This document shows positions 27,866-35,877 of a stretch of DNA of 64,000 nucleotides, in pieces; position 1 is the first letter of the stretch, and the number at the start of each line of letters is the position of its first letter. The stretch lies in NCBI RefSeq assembly GCF_019297835.1, contig NZ_CP079203.1, forward strand, positions 186,001 through 250,000, in the 5' to 3' direction. This DNA comes from Sphingomonas sanguinis. Its GTDB lineage: Bacteria > Pseudomonadota > Alphaproteobacteria > Sphingomonadales > Sphingomonadaceae. Under the pieces are notes generated by a model that saw only the letters and a list, made by a program, of their open reading frames with translations, made no database searches and was not told the origin of the DNA. A program made the position numbers and the translations under genes.

Positions 27866-29101
27866 TTATCGACCGATTGCAGCTTCGGGTGCGGTCCGCT
27901 GGCCGAACAAGGGCGTCAGCGGGTCGCCGATCAGTCCGCTGACCATCGCCGCCTGGATGCGCGTCGCGGGCCAGAGCTTCGACAACGGCCCAACGATACG
28001 GTCGCGCACGAAGGGGATGACCCGGCTGTCGGACTGGTAGACGGGGGTGAACAGCGCGGTCAGCGCCTGATAGAGGCGGACATGCCGCCGTCGCATCGCG
28101 ATCGCCCGGTCGAGCGCCGATGCGAGGTCCGGCGACCTCCGCAACGCCAGCGCCAGCGCATAGGCATCGAGCAATGCCATGTTCGCGCCCTGTCCCAGTT
28201 GCGGGCTGGCCGAATGCCAGGCGTCGCCGATATGGATTATCCCCGTCTCGGCAGGCGCCGAGAGCGTGCGATGCGCATAATGGGCGAAAGTCAGTTGATC
28301 CGCCGATCCGATCTGATCGAGCAATCCCTGCGTTGCCGGCCATAGCGCGGACACCTCGGCCTTCCAGGCCTCCAGCCCGGCCTCCCGCCATGCGGCGAGA
28401 CGGTCCGCGCGCAATGACCAGAAGAGCGCCGCTTGTCGCTGCTGCTCGCCGGGAAATCGCCCGACTGGCAGCACGCCGACCATTACGCTCGCCCGCCGAT
28501 ACCGCTGTTCCAGTACGCCGGGATCGAACCCGGCATCGGCGGGCCAGTCGAACGTCCCCCAAAGCGCTCCATAGGCCAGCTTGCGACCAAAGGGCGGCGC
28601 GAGCGGCGTCCGCGTGCCGAGCGCGTCGACGATCAGGTCGAACGGCCCGATGCGGCGTCCTCCCGCCAGCCGCAGGAGCCGGCGTCCGCCTGCCGCCAGT
28701 TCGCTGGCCTCGATGGCGCAGCTCGTTTCGATCGCGATCCCCTCGGCCGCGATCGCCCGATGCAGCAGGGTGAACAGGGCTGCGCGATGGACGCCGACCC
28801 CGAAGCCCGCCCGTTTGCCGAGTGCGGCATAGCGCACGTCGAGGACGACCCGGCCGCTGCTTCCCGCCTCGCCGTGAAGACGGTCGACCCGCGCGCCATG
28901 GTCGAGCAGTGCCTCGGCCAGCCCCAGTTCGCGCAGAACGGCAAAGCCGGTCGGTTGGATCATCAGCCCCGATCCGACCGGGCGGGGCGCATCGAACCGC
29001 TCGAACAGCGTGACATGGTGGCCGTCGCGATGCAGCAGCAACGCTGTGGCGAGACCCGCCGGACCACAGCCCGCAATGGCGATGTGAAGACGCTGCATCA
29101 C
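27866..29101 (-). CDS. FAD-dependent monooxygenase (group A, UbiH/PHBH/TetX-like fold)
   Basis: 411 aa. The N-terminal FAD-binding GxGxxG is AIAGCGPAGLATALLLHRDG, followed by the GSGLMIQPTGFAVLRELG segment. The DG-like motif appears as DLIVDALGTRT, and the second FAD-phosphate motif is GDAWHSASPQLGQGANMALLDA. These define a single-component aromatic hydroxylase-type enzyme. It starts six bases after the ABC-F stop codon, so the two are cotranscribed. The group includes ubiquinone hydroxylases, phenol hydroxylases and tetracycline-inactivating TetX. The ABC-F partner makes a drug-related role thinkable but unproven. Start ATG 29101, with a second ATG directly after it. Confidence 0.87.
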   Translation of the reverse strand: MMQRLHIAIAGCGPAGLATALLLHRDGHHVTLFERFDAPRPVGSGLMIQPTGFAVLRELGLAEALLDHGARVDRLHGEAGSSGRVVLDVRYAALGKRAGFGVGVHRAALFTLLHRAIAAEGIAIETSCAIEASELAAGGRRLLRLAGGRRIGPFDLIVDALGTRTPLAPPFGRKLAYGALWGTFDWPADAGFDPGVLEQRYRRASVMVGVLPVGRFPGEQQRQAALFWSLRADRLAAWREAGLEAWKAEVSALWPATQGLLDQIGSADQLTFAHYAHRTLSAPAETGIIHIGDAWHSASPQLGQGANMALLDAYALALALRRSPDLASALDRAIAMRRRHVRLYQALTALFTPVYQSDSRVIPFVRDRIVGPLSKLWPATRIQAAMVSGLIGDPLTPLFGQRTAPEAAIGR

Positions 29102-29107
29102 GCCAGC

Positions 29108-30706
29108 CTAACCGCGATTGGCCGCGTCGGCATCATCTTTGACAGAAACGAACCGGTGGATGCCGATCGCGTCGAGAAAGCGGGTGTCGTGACTGACCAC
29201 CAGCAAGGCCCCATCGAACCCCTGAAGCGCGCACTCCAGAACCTCGATCGATTCGATGTCGAGATGGTTGGTCGGCTCGTCGAGGATCAGCAGCCAGGGC
29301 GGCCTTGGTCCCGAAAGCGCTGCTGCCAGCCCCGCCCGCAGCCGCTCGCCGCCCGATAGCGTGCCGACGATCCGCTGGGCATCGCGGTTGCGAAAGGCGA
29401 AGCGCGCACAGACGGCATGGGCCGCTTCCTCGTCCCATGCGGGATGAAGGCGACGCATATTGCCGACGATCGTATCACCGGCGTCCAGCAGACCGACATG
29501 CTGGTCGAGCATGGCGATCCGATCTCCGCGCCGCCTTACAGTGCCGGTATCGGGCGTGAGGTCTCCCGAGGCCAGGCGCAGCAGCGTCGATTTGCCCGCG
29601 CCGTTACGTCCGGTCAGCGCGATCCGCTCCGGACCCCGGATCGTCAGCGACCAAGGACCCAGGCGTCGCTCGCCGCGCATGACGGTCACTTGCTCGATCA
29701 TGAGCAACTCGGCCTGCGACGGCAGGCCCGTGGCGGGCAGGTCGATGGTCAGCGGCGTCAACACCTCGACCCGCGCCTGGGCATCGTTGCGCGCCTTTAC
29801 CGCCTCCTCCATCTGTCGTTCGGCGAGGCGGCGGCCCTGACCGCCGCTGTTTTCCGCCCGCTCCGCCTGGGCGCCGAGCAGGATCTTCGGTTCCGATCCC
29901 TTGGCGGCGAAGGCGCGTCCGGCCTTGTCGCGGCGGTCCTTCGCCTCGCGCGCCGACTGGGCCGCCAGGCGGGTGGTGCGAAGCGCGGCGTCGGTGCGGG
30001 TGCGTTCGGCCTCGGCAAGCGCGCGCTCCGCGTCGCGCGCGGCGGCAAAGGCCGACCAGCCGCCGCCGACGATCCGGGTCCCGATCGGGCTAAGCTCGAC
30101 GATACGGTCCATGGCTTCGAGCAGCGCGCGGTCGTGGCTGGCGACCAGCAGGCCGCCACGCCAACCCGCGATCCAGCGCCCGATAGCGGCTCGCCCGTCG
30201 GCATCGAGATTGTTGGTCGGCTCGTCGAGCAGCAACAGGTCGGGCTTGGCGATCGCCAGCCGCGCCATCCCGATCCGCGTGCGCTCGCCGCCGGACATAC
30301 TGCCCATCGCGCGGTCGAGAACGACGCCGTCCAGGCCGACCTCGGCAAGCGCGACATCGATCGTGGCCGGAAGGGACCAGTCGGCGGCATCGAAGTCCGC
30401 CGCATCACCGTCACCGGCCTCGATCCGTGCCAGAACCGCGAGCGGTTCCTGAACGCCGAGCGCTTCGGCGATGCTATCGCTCTCGCGCCAATGCTGGACG
30501 AGCCGGTCGACCGTACCCGCCCGATGGACGGTGCCCGACAAGGGGGCGTCGCCAGCGGCGATACGCAGCAGCGTCGACTTGCCCGAACCATTGCGCCCGA
30601 CCAGGCCGATGCGCTCCGCACCGACCGACAGGGTCAGGTCTTGGAAAAGCAGTCGGCCGTCAGGCGTGGCGGCGGAGAGATCGGAAAGTGTGAGGAAGCT
30701 GGACAT
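29108..30706 (-). CDS. ABC-F family ATPase (ribosome-associated, no membrane domain)
   Basis: 532 aa with two ABC cassettes and no transmembrane part. The Walker A motifs are GLVGRNGSGKSTLLRIA and ALTGRNGAGKSTLLRLA; the signatures are SGGERTRIGMARLAI and SGGERLRAGLAAAL; the Walker B motifs are LLLLDEPTNNLDAD and LLILDEPTNHLDIE. The charged linker between the cassettes (about 230-310) is where ribosome contact usually occurs. ABC-F proteins act on the ribosomal E site as translation factors or antibiotic-protection factors. The start at 30706 gives a canonical N-terminus; an in-frame ATG at 30760 is possible. A flavin monooxygenase follows in the same operon. Confidence 0.92.
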   Translation of the reverse strand: MSSFLTLSDLSAATPDGRLLFQDLTLSVGAERIGLVGRNGSGKSTLLRIAAGDAPLSGTVHRAGTVDRLVQHWRESDSIAEALGVQEPLAVLARIEAGDGDAADFDAADWSLPATIDVALAEVGLDGVVLDRAMGSMSGGERTRIGMARLAIAKPDLLLLDEPTNNLDADGRAAIGRWIAGWRGGLLVASHDRALLEAMDRIVELSPIGTRIVGGGWSAFAAARDAERALAEAERTRTDAALRTTRLAAQSAREAKDRRDKAGRAFAAKGSEPKILLGAQAERAENSGGQGRRLAERQMEEAVKARNDAQARVEVLTPLTIDLPATGLPSQAELLMIEQVTVMRGERRLGPWSLTIRGPERIALTGRNGAGKSTLLRLASGDLTPDTGTVRRRGDRIAMLDQHVGLLDAGDTIVGNMRRLHPAWDEEAAHAVCARFAFRNRDAQRIVGTLSGGERLRAGLAAALSGPRPPWLLILDEPTNHLDIESIEVLECALQGFDGALLVVSHDTRFLDAIGIHRFVSVKDDADAANRG

Positions 30707-30800
30707 GGACACCGTGACGGACGCGGAGGGCAGGGCGGTTGGCGCTGTTCTTCCGGTCATTCACGGGCGTGGCTCCTTCGTTATCGCCACCCTTATAGCG

Positions 30801-30855
30801 GATGCTGGCCGCTCACGCCACCCGGCGCCGGAGTCAGCCAAGCGTGGCCAGCATC
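30801..30855 (-). promoter_or_regulatory. Long inverted repeat between the TonB receptor end and the ABC-F gene
   Basis: GATGCTGGCC (30801-30810) and GGCCAGCATC (30846-30855) are perfect 10-bp inverted repeats flanking 35 bases that hold a further palindrome, CCGGCGCCGG. On the minus strand it lies after the 895-aa TonB receptor and about 95 bp before the ABC-F start. It may terminate the receptor message or act as a leader attenuator of the ABC-F operon. No U tract is visible on either side. Confidence 0.45.
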
Positions 30856-30900
30856 ACGCACTGCCTCTTCCTGCGCCGTTTGCGGCTCCCCCCGATCGGG

Positions 30901-33588
30901 TTAGAACCGCACCAGCGCCCCGATATAGTAAGCGCGGCCGTTGACGAGCTCCTCGCTGAGCAGGCCGAAAGCGGGGCCGGTGACGCGGGTCGGGCGGTTG
31001 TCGGACAGGTTCTTGCCCTGCGCGACGATGGTCAGCGCGCGGGACAGCTTCACCCGGATCTGGGCGTCGAAGATGTCGCTGGCCTTGTAGCGCACGTCCT
31101 GCGTCGGATCGGTGGTCGAAGTCGTGATGAGCAGCGGCGATAGGTGGTTCCACGCGCCCTGCACCGTGATCGGGCCGAGCGTGTAGAATGCGCGGACATT
31201 GCCGACCACATCGGCGCTCTCGCTCAGGCTGGACAGCTGGCGGCGCGTGCCGTTGGCCATCACGATCGATGGCGGGGTGGGATCGAGCAGTGTGATGTTG
31301 GCGGAAAAGCCCAGGCCGTCGAGCGGGTGGGGCAGGAAGCGCATGCGAGTGACGACGGCGTTCAGTTCCACGCCCCGGATGACGGTGCCGCTGGCATTGA
31401 TCGGCTGGATCGTCGTCACCTGGGTGGTGACGCCGTTGAAGGGCTGGAGCGCGGTGTTGCTGACGGTCAGGATCTCGTCCTGGACGCGCTTGATGAAGCC
31501 TGCCGCCGAGAACATTACGTCGCGATTGACGTAATATTCCAGGCTGACGTCGTAATTGTCGCTGCGGCGCGGGCGGAGTTGGGCATTGCCGGTCCTGATC
31601 GTCACGAAGCTGGTCGTCGAATTGATCGAGATGGTCTGCCGCCCGGCCAGATCGCTGTAATTGGGACGCGCCAGGGTGCGGCTATAGGCGGCGCGGACGC
31701 GCAGGGCATCGGTCGCATTCCAGTCGAGCTGTGCCGAGGGTAGCCAGTCATGATAATGCTGGCCCTGCTGTCCATAGGTCAGCTGGGTCGCCTTGCCTCT
31801 CGTGGTGAGAGCGTAGGAGCCGGTCGACAGGTCGGTGGCCTCGTAACGCACGCCGCCGGTCAGTCGTAGCGTGTCGAGTGCATAGCGGCCCATCACATAG
31901 GCGGCCTTGATATCCTCGGTCAGGGTGAAGTCGGATTGCAGCCCGGTCTGGCTGTCGGTCGGATCGGCGGTGAACTTGCCCGGATTGGCGTTGACGAAGC
32001 GGGTGACCGCGGCGGGATCGAGGAAGATCATGCGCTGGCCGTTGCCGTTATAGGGCGTGTAGCTTTGCGGTACGACGAACGGCGTCAGGCTGGTGGCGCC
32101 CGAAGCGGGCGTATAGCCCATCACGTCGCGATCGTAGCGGCGGTCGAGGAAGCGCGCATACAGGCCCGTTGCAAATCCGAAACCGCGATCGTCGGCACCG
32201 GTGTTGACCTGAAGATTGGCGCGTCCGGTCAACGCCTTTTCCTTCTGATCGTCGGGTGCGACCTGATAGTCGTAGATAGCGTAATTGGCCGGATTGAAGA
32301 CATAGTCCGGCTTGGCGAAGTTGAACTGCGGAAAGCCGCCTGGCGTCAGCGTATAGCCATAGGCCAGGTTCGCACCCGATGGCGCGCGGAAGACCGACGT
32401 CGTCGCATCCTGATGATAGGTGGCGATGGCATAGTTAACCCCGAAATCGGCCAGCATATGGCTGGCCGGAGTCAGTTCGCCGTGGAAATCGGCATATTGG
32501 ATGCCGCGCTTCTGGAAGAAGCGGGCGTCGTCGACCTGTGCGTAATTGCCGCTCGCCACCGTGCCGCTGGTCGCGGTGACGCCGGTGATGTTGGCGAACT
32601 TGCCGGTCGCGGCCGTTACCGAGGTCTGCGGCGTGACGCTGTTCGCCTGCCGGTCCTCGTCATTTGTGTGATAGAATTTGGCGACGGTCAGCGCGCCCTT
32701 GAACATCGCATGATCGTCGAACTCCAGCTTGGCGAAGCCGCCATAGCGCTGGCGCAGATTGTCATATTGCAGCCAGCGGCGGACCGAGGGCACGACAAAG
32801 GCATCGGCCGCATCGGTGGTCGCTGGGTTGAGCTTCTGGCCCGTCGTGGGATCGACATAGAGCGGGTTCGTGCTGGCCGGGTCCAGCGATGCGCTGACCC
32901 GGCGGAAATAGCTGCCCGCGACGACGATGCCGAATTTTTTGTCCGGGCCGAAGGTCGTCGCGCCGACCAGCTCCGCCTGGCCCGAGGGCAGGTTGCCGCC
33001 GCGCACCCGCTGGAAATCCCAGCGGCCGATGTCGAAGCGGCCGCCCAGGAACGGCTTGCCGCCATTGTCGAAGGCGCTGCGGGTGCGCAGATTGGCGATG
33101 CCGCCGATCGCATTGCCGTTCATCGCGGCGGTCATCGACTTATAGACCTCGACCCGAGCGGCGAGCGAGGAGGGTATGACGTCGAGCGAGACGTTGCGGC
33201 GGCTGATCTCGTTGGCGGGCAGCGGCACGCCGTCGATCTCGACCAGATTGTAATCCGCGTTGAGGCCACGGATCGACAGGAATTGCGCTTCGCCCCGCCC
33301 GTTATTCTGGATCGTCGAAATGCCGGGTACGCGGGTCAGCGCCTCGCCCAGCCCAAAGTCGGGCAATGTGCCGATCTCGTCCGCGCTGATGCTGTCGGAA
33401 ATGACGTCGATGCTGCGCTTGGCGGCAATGTCCTTGATCGCCTGAAGCCGGGCGCCGGTGACGACGATGTCGGCGTCCGTCCCCTTGTCCGACGACGCGG
33501 TCGCCTGCACCATCTGCGCGTAACCAGGCACGGCGAGCGCCGACGACAGCAACGCCAGGGTCCTTACCGCAAATACCGCTTTCATCAT
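30901..33588 (-). CDS. TonB-dependent outer-membrane receptor (895 aa)
   Basis: 895 aa. A signal peptide ends at about residue 25 (VPGYAQ) and a TonB-box-like DADIVVTGARLQ follows. The plug domain shows ALTRVPGISTIQNNGRGEAQ, SIRGLNADYNLVEIDGVPLP and PSSLAARVEVYKSMTAAMNG, where DPALL is replaced as in TonB receptors of the carbohydrate type (COG1629/TIGR01782-like). The barrel ends with the aromatic C-terminal YYIGALVRF. The gene is divergent from a secreted protein of unknown function and lies near a ROK regulator, which suggests a sugar ligand; this is inference from context. The 94 bp before the start hold no recognisable operator. Confidence 0.92.
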   Translation of the reverse strand: MMKAVFAVRTLALLSSALAVPGYAQMVQATASSDKGTDADIVVTGARLQAIKDIAAKRSIDVISDSISADEIGTLPDFGLGEALTRVPGISTIQNNGRGEAQFLSIRGLNADYNLVEIDGVPLPANEISRRNVSLDVIPSSLAARVEVYKSMTAAMNGNAIGGIANLRTRSAFDNGGKPFLGGRFDIGRWDFQRVRGGNLPSGQAELVGATTFGPDKKFGIVVAGSYFRRVSASLDPASTNPLYVDPTTGQKLNPATTDAADAFVVPSVRRWLQYDNLRQRYGGFAKLEFDDHAMFKGALTVAKFYHTNDEDRQANSVTPQTSVTAATGKFANITGVTATSGTVASGNYAQVDDARFFQKRGIQYADFHGELTPASHMLADFGVNYAIATYHQDATTSVFRAPSGANLAYGYTLTPGGFPQFNFAKPDYVFNPANYAIYDYQVAPDDQKEKALTGRANLQVNTGADDRGFGFATGLYARFLDRRYDRDVMGYTPASGATSLTPFVVPQSYTPYNGNGQRMIFLDPAAVTRFVNANPGKFTADPTDSQTGLQSDFTLTEDIKAAYVMGRYALDTLRLTGGVRYEATDLSTGSYALTTRGKATQLTYGQQGQHYHDWLPSAQLDWNATDALRVRAAYSRTLARPNYSDLAGRQTISINSTTSFVTIRTGNAQLRPRRSDNYDVSLEYYVNRDVMFSAAGFIKRVQDEILTVSNTALQPFNGVTTQVTTIQPINASGTVIRGVELNAVVTRMRFLPHPLDGLGFSANITLLDPTPPSIVMANGTRRQLSSLSESADVVGNVRAFYTLGPITVQGAWNHLSPLLITTSTTDPTQDVRYKASDIFDAQIRVKLSRALTIVAQGKNLSDNRPTRVTGPAFGLLSEELVNGRAYYIGALVRF

Positions 33589-33697
33589 CTTTCCCCTCTT
33601 TCCCCGAACAGGTCGAAGGCCTATTAAGCACTATGAGTGACATATCTATGACGAGGGGTATGAAGACGTGCCATCGTCATCCATGAGGTCGGGAAAG

Positions 33698-34579
33698 ATG
33701 CTGAAATTCCGTATGTTGATCGCGGTGGTCGGACTGGCGGCGAGTACCGGCGTGGCCGCTGCCGACCGGCTTTATGCCTGTGGTGACGACCGGATTCGCG
33801 AATATGCGCCGTCAGGAGATCAGGCTCGCCAGATATGGCAGTGGACCGCATCGGACGCAGTCGACCTGCCCACCGCCTATCGCACGACGATGCTTGCCCA
33901 TATCGACGACTGCAAGCCGGTGGAGGGGGGCAGGGCGATACTGGTGACGGCCTCGACCGGCGGGGTCGTGCTGATCGATCGGGCGAGCGGCAGGGTCCGG
34001 TTCCGGGCGACCGCGCCCATGGCGCATTCGGCCGATCTGCTGCCCGGCGGCTATGTCGCGGTTGCGCTGTCGATCAACAAGGACGGCGATCGCCTGCAAC
34101 TCTACAAGCTGTCCCGCAGCGAACAGCCGCTGTTCAGCCTGCCACTCCCCTCGGGGCATGGCGCGGTGTGGGATGCGAAGCGGCATCGCTTGTTCGCCAT
34201 GTCTCACGACCTGATCCAGGCATTTTCCTTCCATACGGGCGCTGCCGGGCCGCGCCTGACCGAGACCGCACGCTGGACGTTGCCGGGGCGGCGGGACGGC
34301 CACGACCTGTCGCCGACGCCGGAGGGCGATTATGTCGTGACCACCGATGACGGTGCCTGGACGTTCGATCCGGGCAGCAGTCGCTTCACGCCGATCCCCG
34401 CCCTCAACCCCAAGCTGCGGGTCAAGGCGGTCAGCGTCGCGCGGGATGCCATGGCATGGGTGCAGGCGGAGGAAAGCTGGTGGGCGCATGGCTTCACCGT
34501 CGCCGACCGGGATGCCAGCGCACCGCGCCGGTTCGAGACGCCGGGGTTGAAGCTCTACAAGGTCCGCTGGCTTCCGTGA
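33698..34579 (+). CDS. Secreted protein of unknown function, beta-propeller-like (possibly DUF6528-type)
   Basis: 293 aa. A signal peptide of about 20 residues (MLKFRMLIAVVGLAASTGVA) is followed by RLYACGDDRIREYAP, then repeated beta-rich blocks such as ILVTASTGGVVLIDRASGRV, HGAVWDAKRHRLFAMSHD and GRRDGHDLSPTPEGDYVVTT. The periodicity suggests a propeller of about six blades. There is no catalytic motif I can name, so binding rather than catalysis is plausible. It is divergent from the 895-aa TonB receptor and 63 bp upstream of a ROK regulator on the same strand. It may be a surface or periplasmic glycan-binding partner of the receptor. I chose ATG 33698, with GGGAAAG before it, over ATG 33683 and GTG 33668. 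Confidence 0.7.
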   Translation: MLKFRMLIAVVGLAASTGVAAADRLYACGDDRIREYAPSGDQARQIWQWTASDAVDLPTAYRTTMLAHIDDCKPVEGGRAILVTASTGGVVLIDRASGRVRFRATAPMAHSADLLPGGYVAVALSINKDGDRLQLYKLSRSEQPLFSLPLPSGHGAVWDAKRHRLFAMSHDLIQAFSFHTGAAGPRLTETARWTLPGRRDGHDLSPTPEGDYVVTTDDGAWTFDPGSSRFTPIPALNPKLRVKAVSVARDAMAWVQAEESWWAHGFTVADRDASAPRRFETPGLKLYKVRWLP

Positions 34580-34642
34580 AACGGCACGGGGCCGCGCCGC
34601 TGGTCGGTTGACATCGGCGCGGCCACACGGTCTTTCCCCATC

Positions 34643-35824
34643 ATGAGCGCGATCACCGCTGGCGGGTTTCCGCCCCAGTTCCTGCGTGAGGATGGACGGC
34701 GCACCGCGACCGCGAACGAGCGGGTCGTGATGGAGCTGTTGTCGCGCCAGGGTTCGGCCAGCCGGGCCGATCTGGCCCGGTTGACGGGGCTGGCGCCGCA
34801 TTCGATCACCCGGCTGGTCGAGCCGCTGATCGCGCGCGGCCTGCTGAACGAAGCGCAGCCGGTCGCCGTTGGCGTCGGCAAGCCTGCCGCCAAGCTGACG
34901 CTCGATGGTGCATCGGCCTTTGCGGTCGGGCTATCGGTGATGACCGACGCGGTCTCGCTGATACTGCTCGACCTCGCCGGTGAGGTGCGCGCGGCATCGA
35001 GCGAAAAGCTGGCTGACATCGAAATTCGTGGTGCCTGCCGTCAGATACGCGGCATGATCGACCGGACGATCCGCCAAGCCGGGCTGGACCGGTCCAGGCT
35101 GGTCGGGATCGGGATCGGCGTGACCGGCTATTTCATCGGCGACGGCGCGCGGTTGAACCCGCCGCGCCTGCTCGACCCATGGGCGCTGGTGCCGCTCGAC
35201 ACCATTCTGGCCGACGCGCTGGGGCAAAAGGTGTGGATCGACAATGACGGCAATGTCGCCGCGATCGGCGAGGCGATGCTGGGCCATGGCCGGACCATGC
35301 GCGACTTCGCCTATCTCTATTTCTCCGCCGGTTTCGGCGGCGGCGTCATCTCGCGCGGGCTGCCCTTGCGCGGGCGGCATGGCAATGCGGGGGAGTTCGC
35401 ATCCATCCTGCCGCTGGACTGGCCCCAGCCCAATCTGGAAGTGCTGCGGTTGACCTTTCAGGACATGGGCACCGCCTTCCCCGACCTGCATACGATGCTC
35501 GGCGCGTTCGACGTGAACCATCCCGCCGTGAACGCCTGGCTGGAGCGCAGCCTGCCGTCGCTCAATCTGGTCGCGTCCGCCATCTCGGCCACGGTCGATC
35601 CGGGGATGATCGTGCTGGGCGGGCGCCTGCCCGCGTCACTGGCGCAGCGGATCGCCGAGCGGATCGTAATCACCAATCCCGAACGTCGCGGCCATCATCG
35701 CCCCGCCGCCGCGATCGTGTCGTCCTCGATGGAGGGCGATGCCGCCGCCATCGGCGCGGCGACCTTGCCCCTGCGCGCGGCATTCTTCGATCCGGAGGCC
35801 AGCGCGACGCCGCTTGCGGGTTGA
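34643..35824 (+). CDS. ROK-family transcriptional regulator
   Basis: 393 aa. An N-terminal winged helix-turn-helix (about residues 25-80, NERVVMELLSRQGSASRADLARLTGLAP then SITRLVEPLIARGLL) precedes a ROK sugar-kinase-like domain. The ROK part shows GIGIGVTGYFIGDG, VWIDNDGNVAAIGEAMLG and GRHGNAGEF. The usual Cys cluster of zinc-binding ROK kinases is absent, in line with a regulator that binds but may not phosphorylate sugar. It probably controls nearby TonB receptor genes in response to a sugar or sugar phosphate. It is convergent with the 978-aa receptor gene and separated from it by a strong two-way hairpin. Confidence 0.9.
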   Translation: MSAITAGGFPPQFLREDGRRTATANERVVMELLSRQGSASRADLARLTGLAPHSITRLVEPLIARGLLNEAQPVAVGVGKPAAKLTLDGASAFAVGLSVMTDAVSLILLDLAGEVRAASSEKLADIEIRGACRQIRGMIDRTIRQAGLDRSRLVGIGIGVTGYFIGDGARLNPPRLLDPWALVPLDTILADALGQKVWIDNDGNVAAIGEAMLGHGRTMRDFAYLYFSAGFGGGVISRGLPLRGRHGNAGEFASILPLDWPQPNLEVLRLTFQDMGTAFPDLHTMLGAFDVNHPAVNAWLERSLPSLNLVASAISATVDPGMIVLGGRLPASLAQRIAERIVITNPERRGHHRPAAAIVSSSMEGDAAAIGAATLPLRAAFFDPEASATPLAG

Positions 35825-35834
35825 GGACGATAGG

Positions 35835-35865
35835 GACGGGGGCATCGATCATCGACGCCCCCGTC
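35835..35865. terminator. Bidirectional hairpin terminator between ROK and TonB receptor genes
   Basis: GACGGGGGC (35835-35843) and GCCCCCGTC (35857-35865) form a perfect 9-bp GC-rich stem with a 13-base loop. It lies between two convergent stop codons and can serve both. There is no long T run on either side. Confidence 0.7.
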
Positions 35866-35877
35866 AGTCGGACAAAC

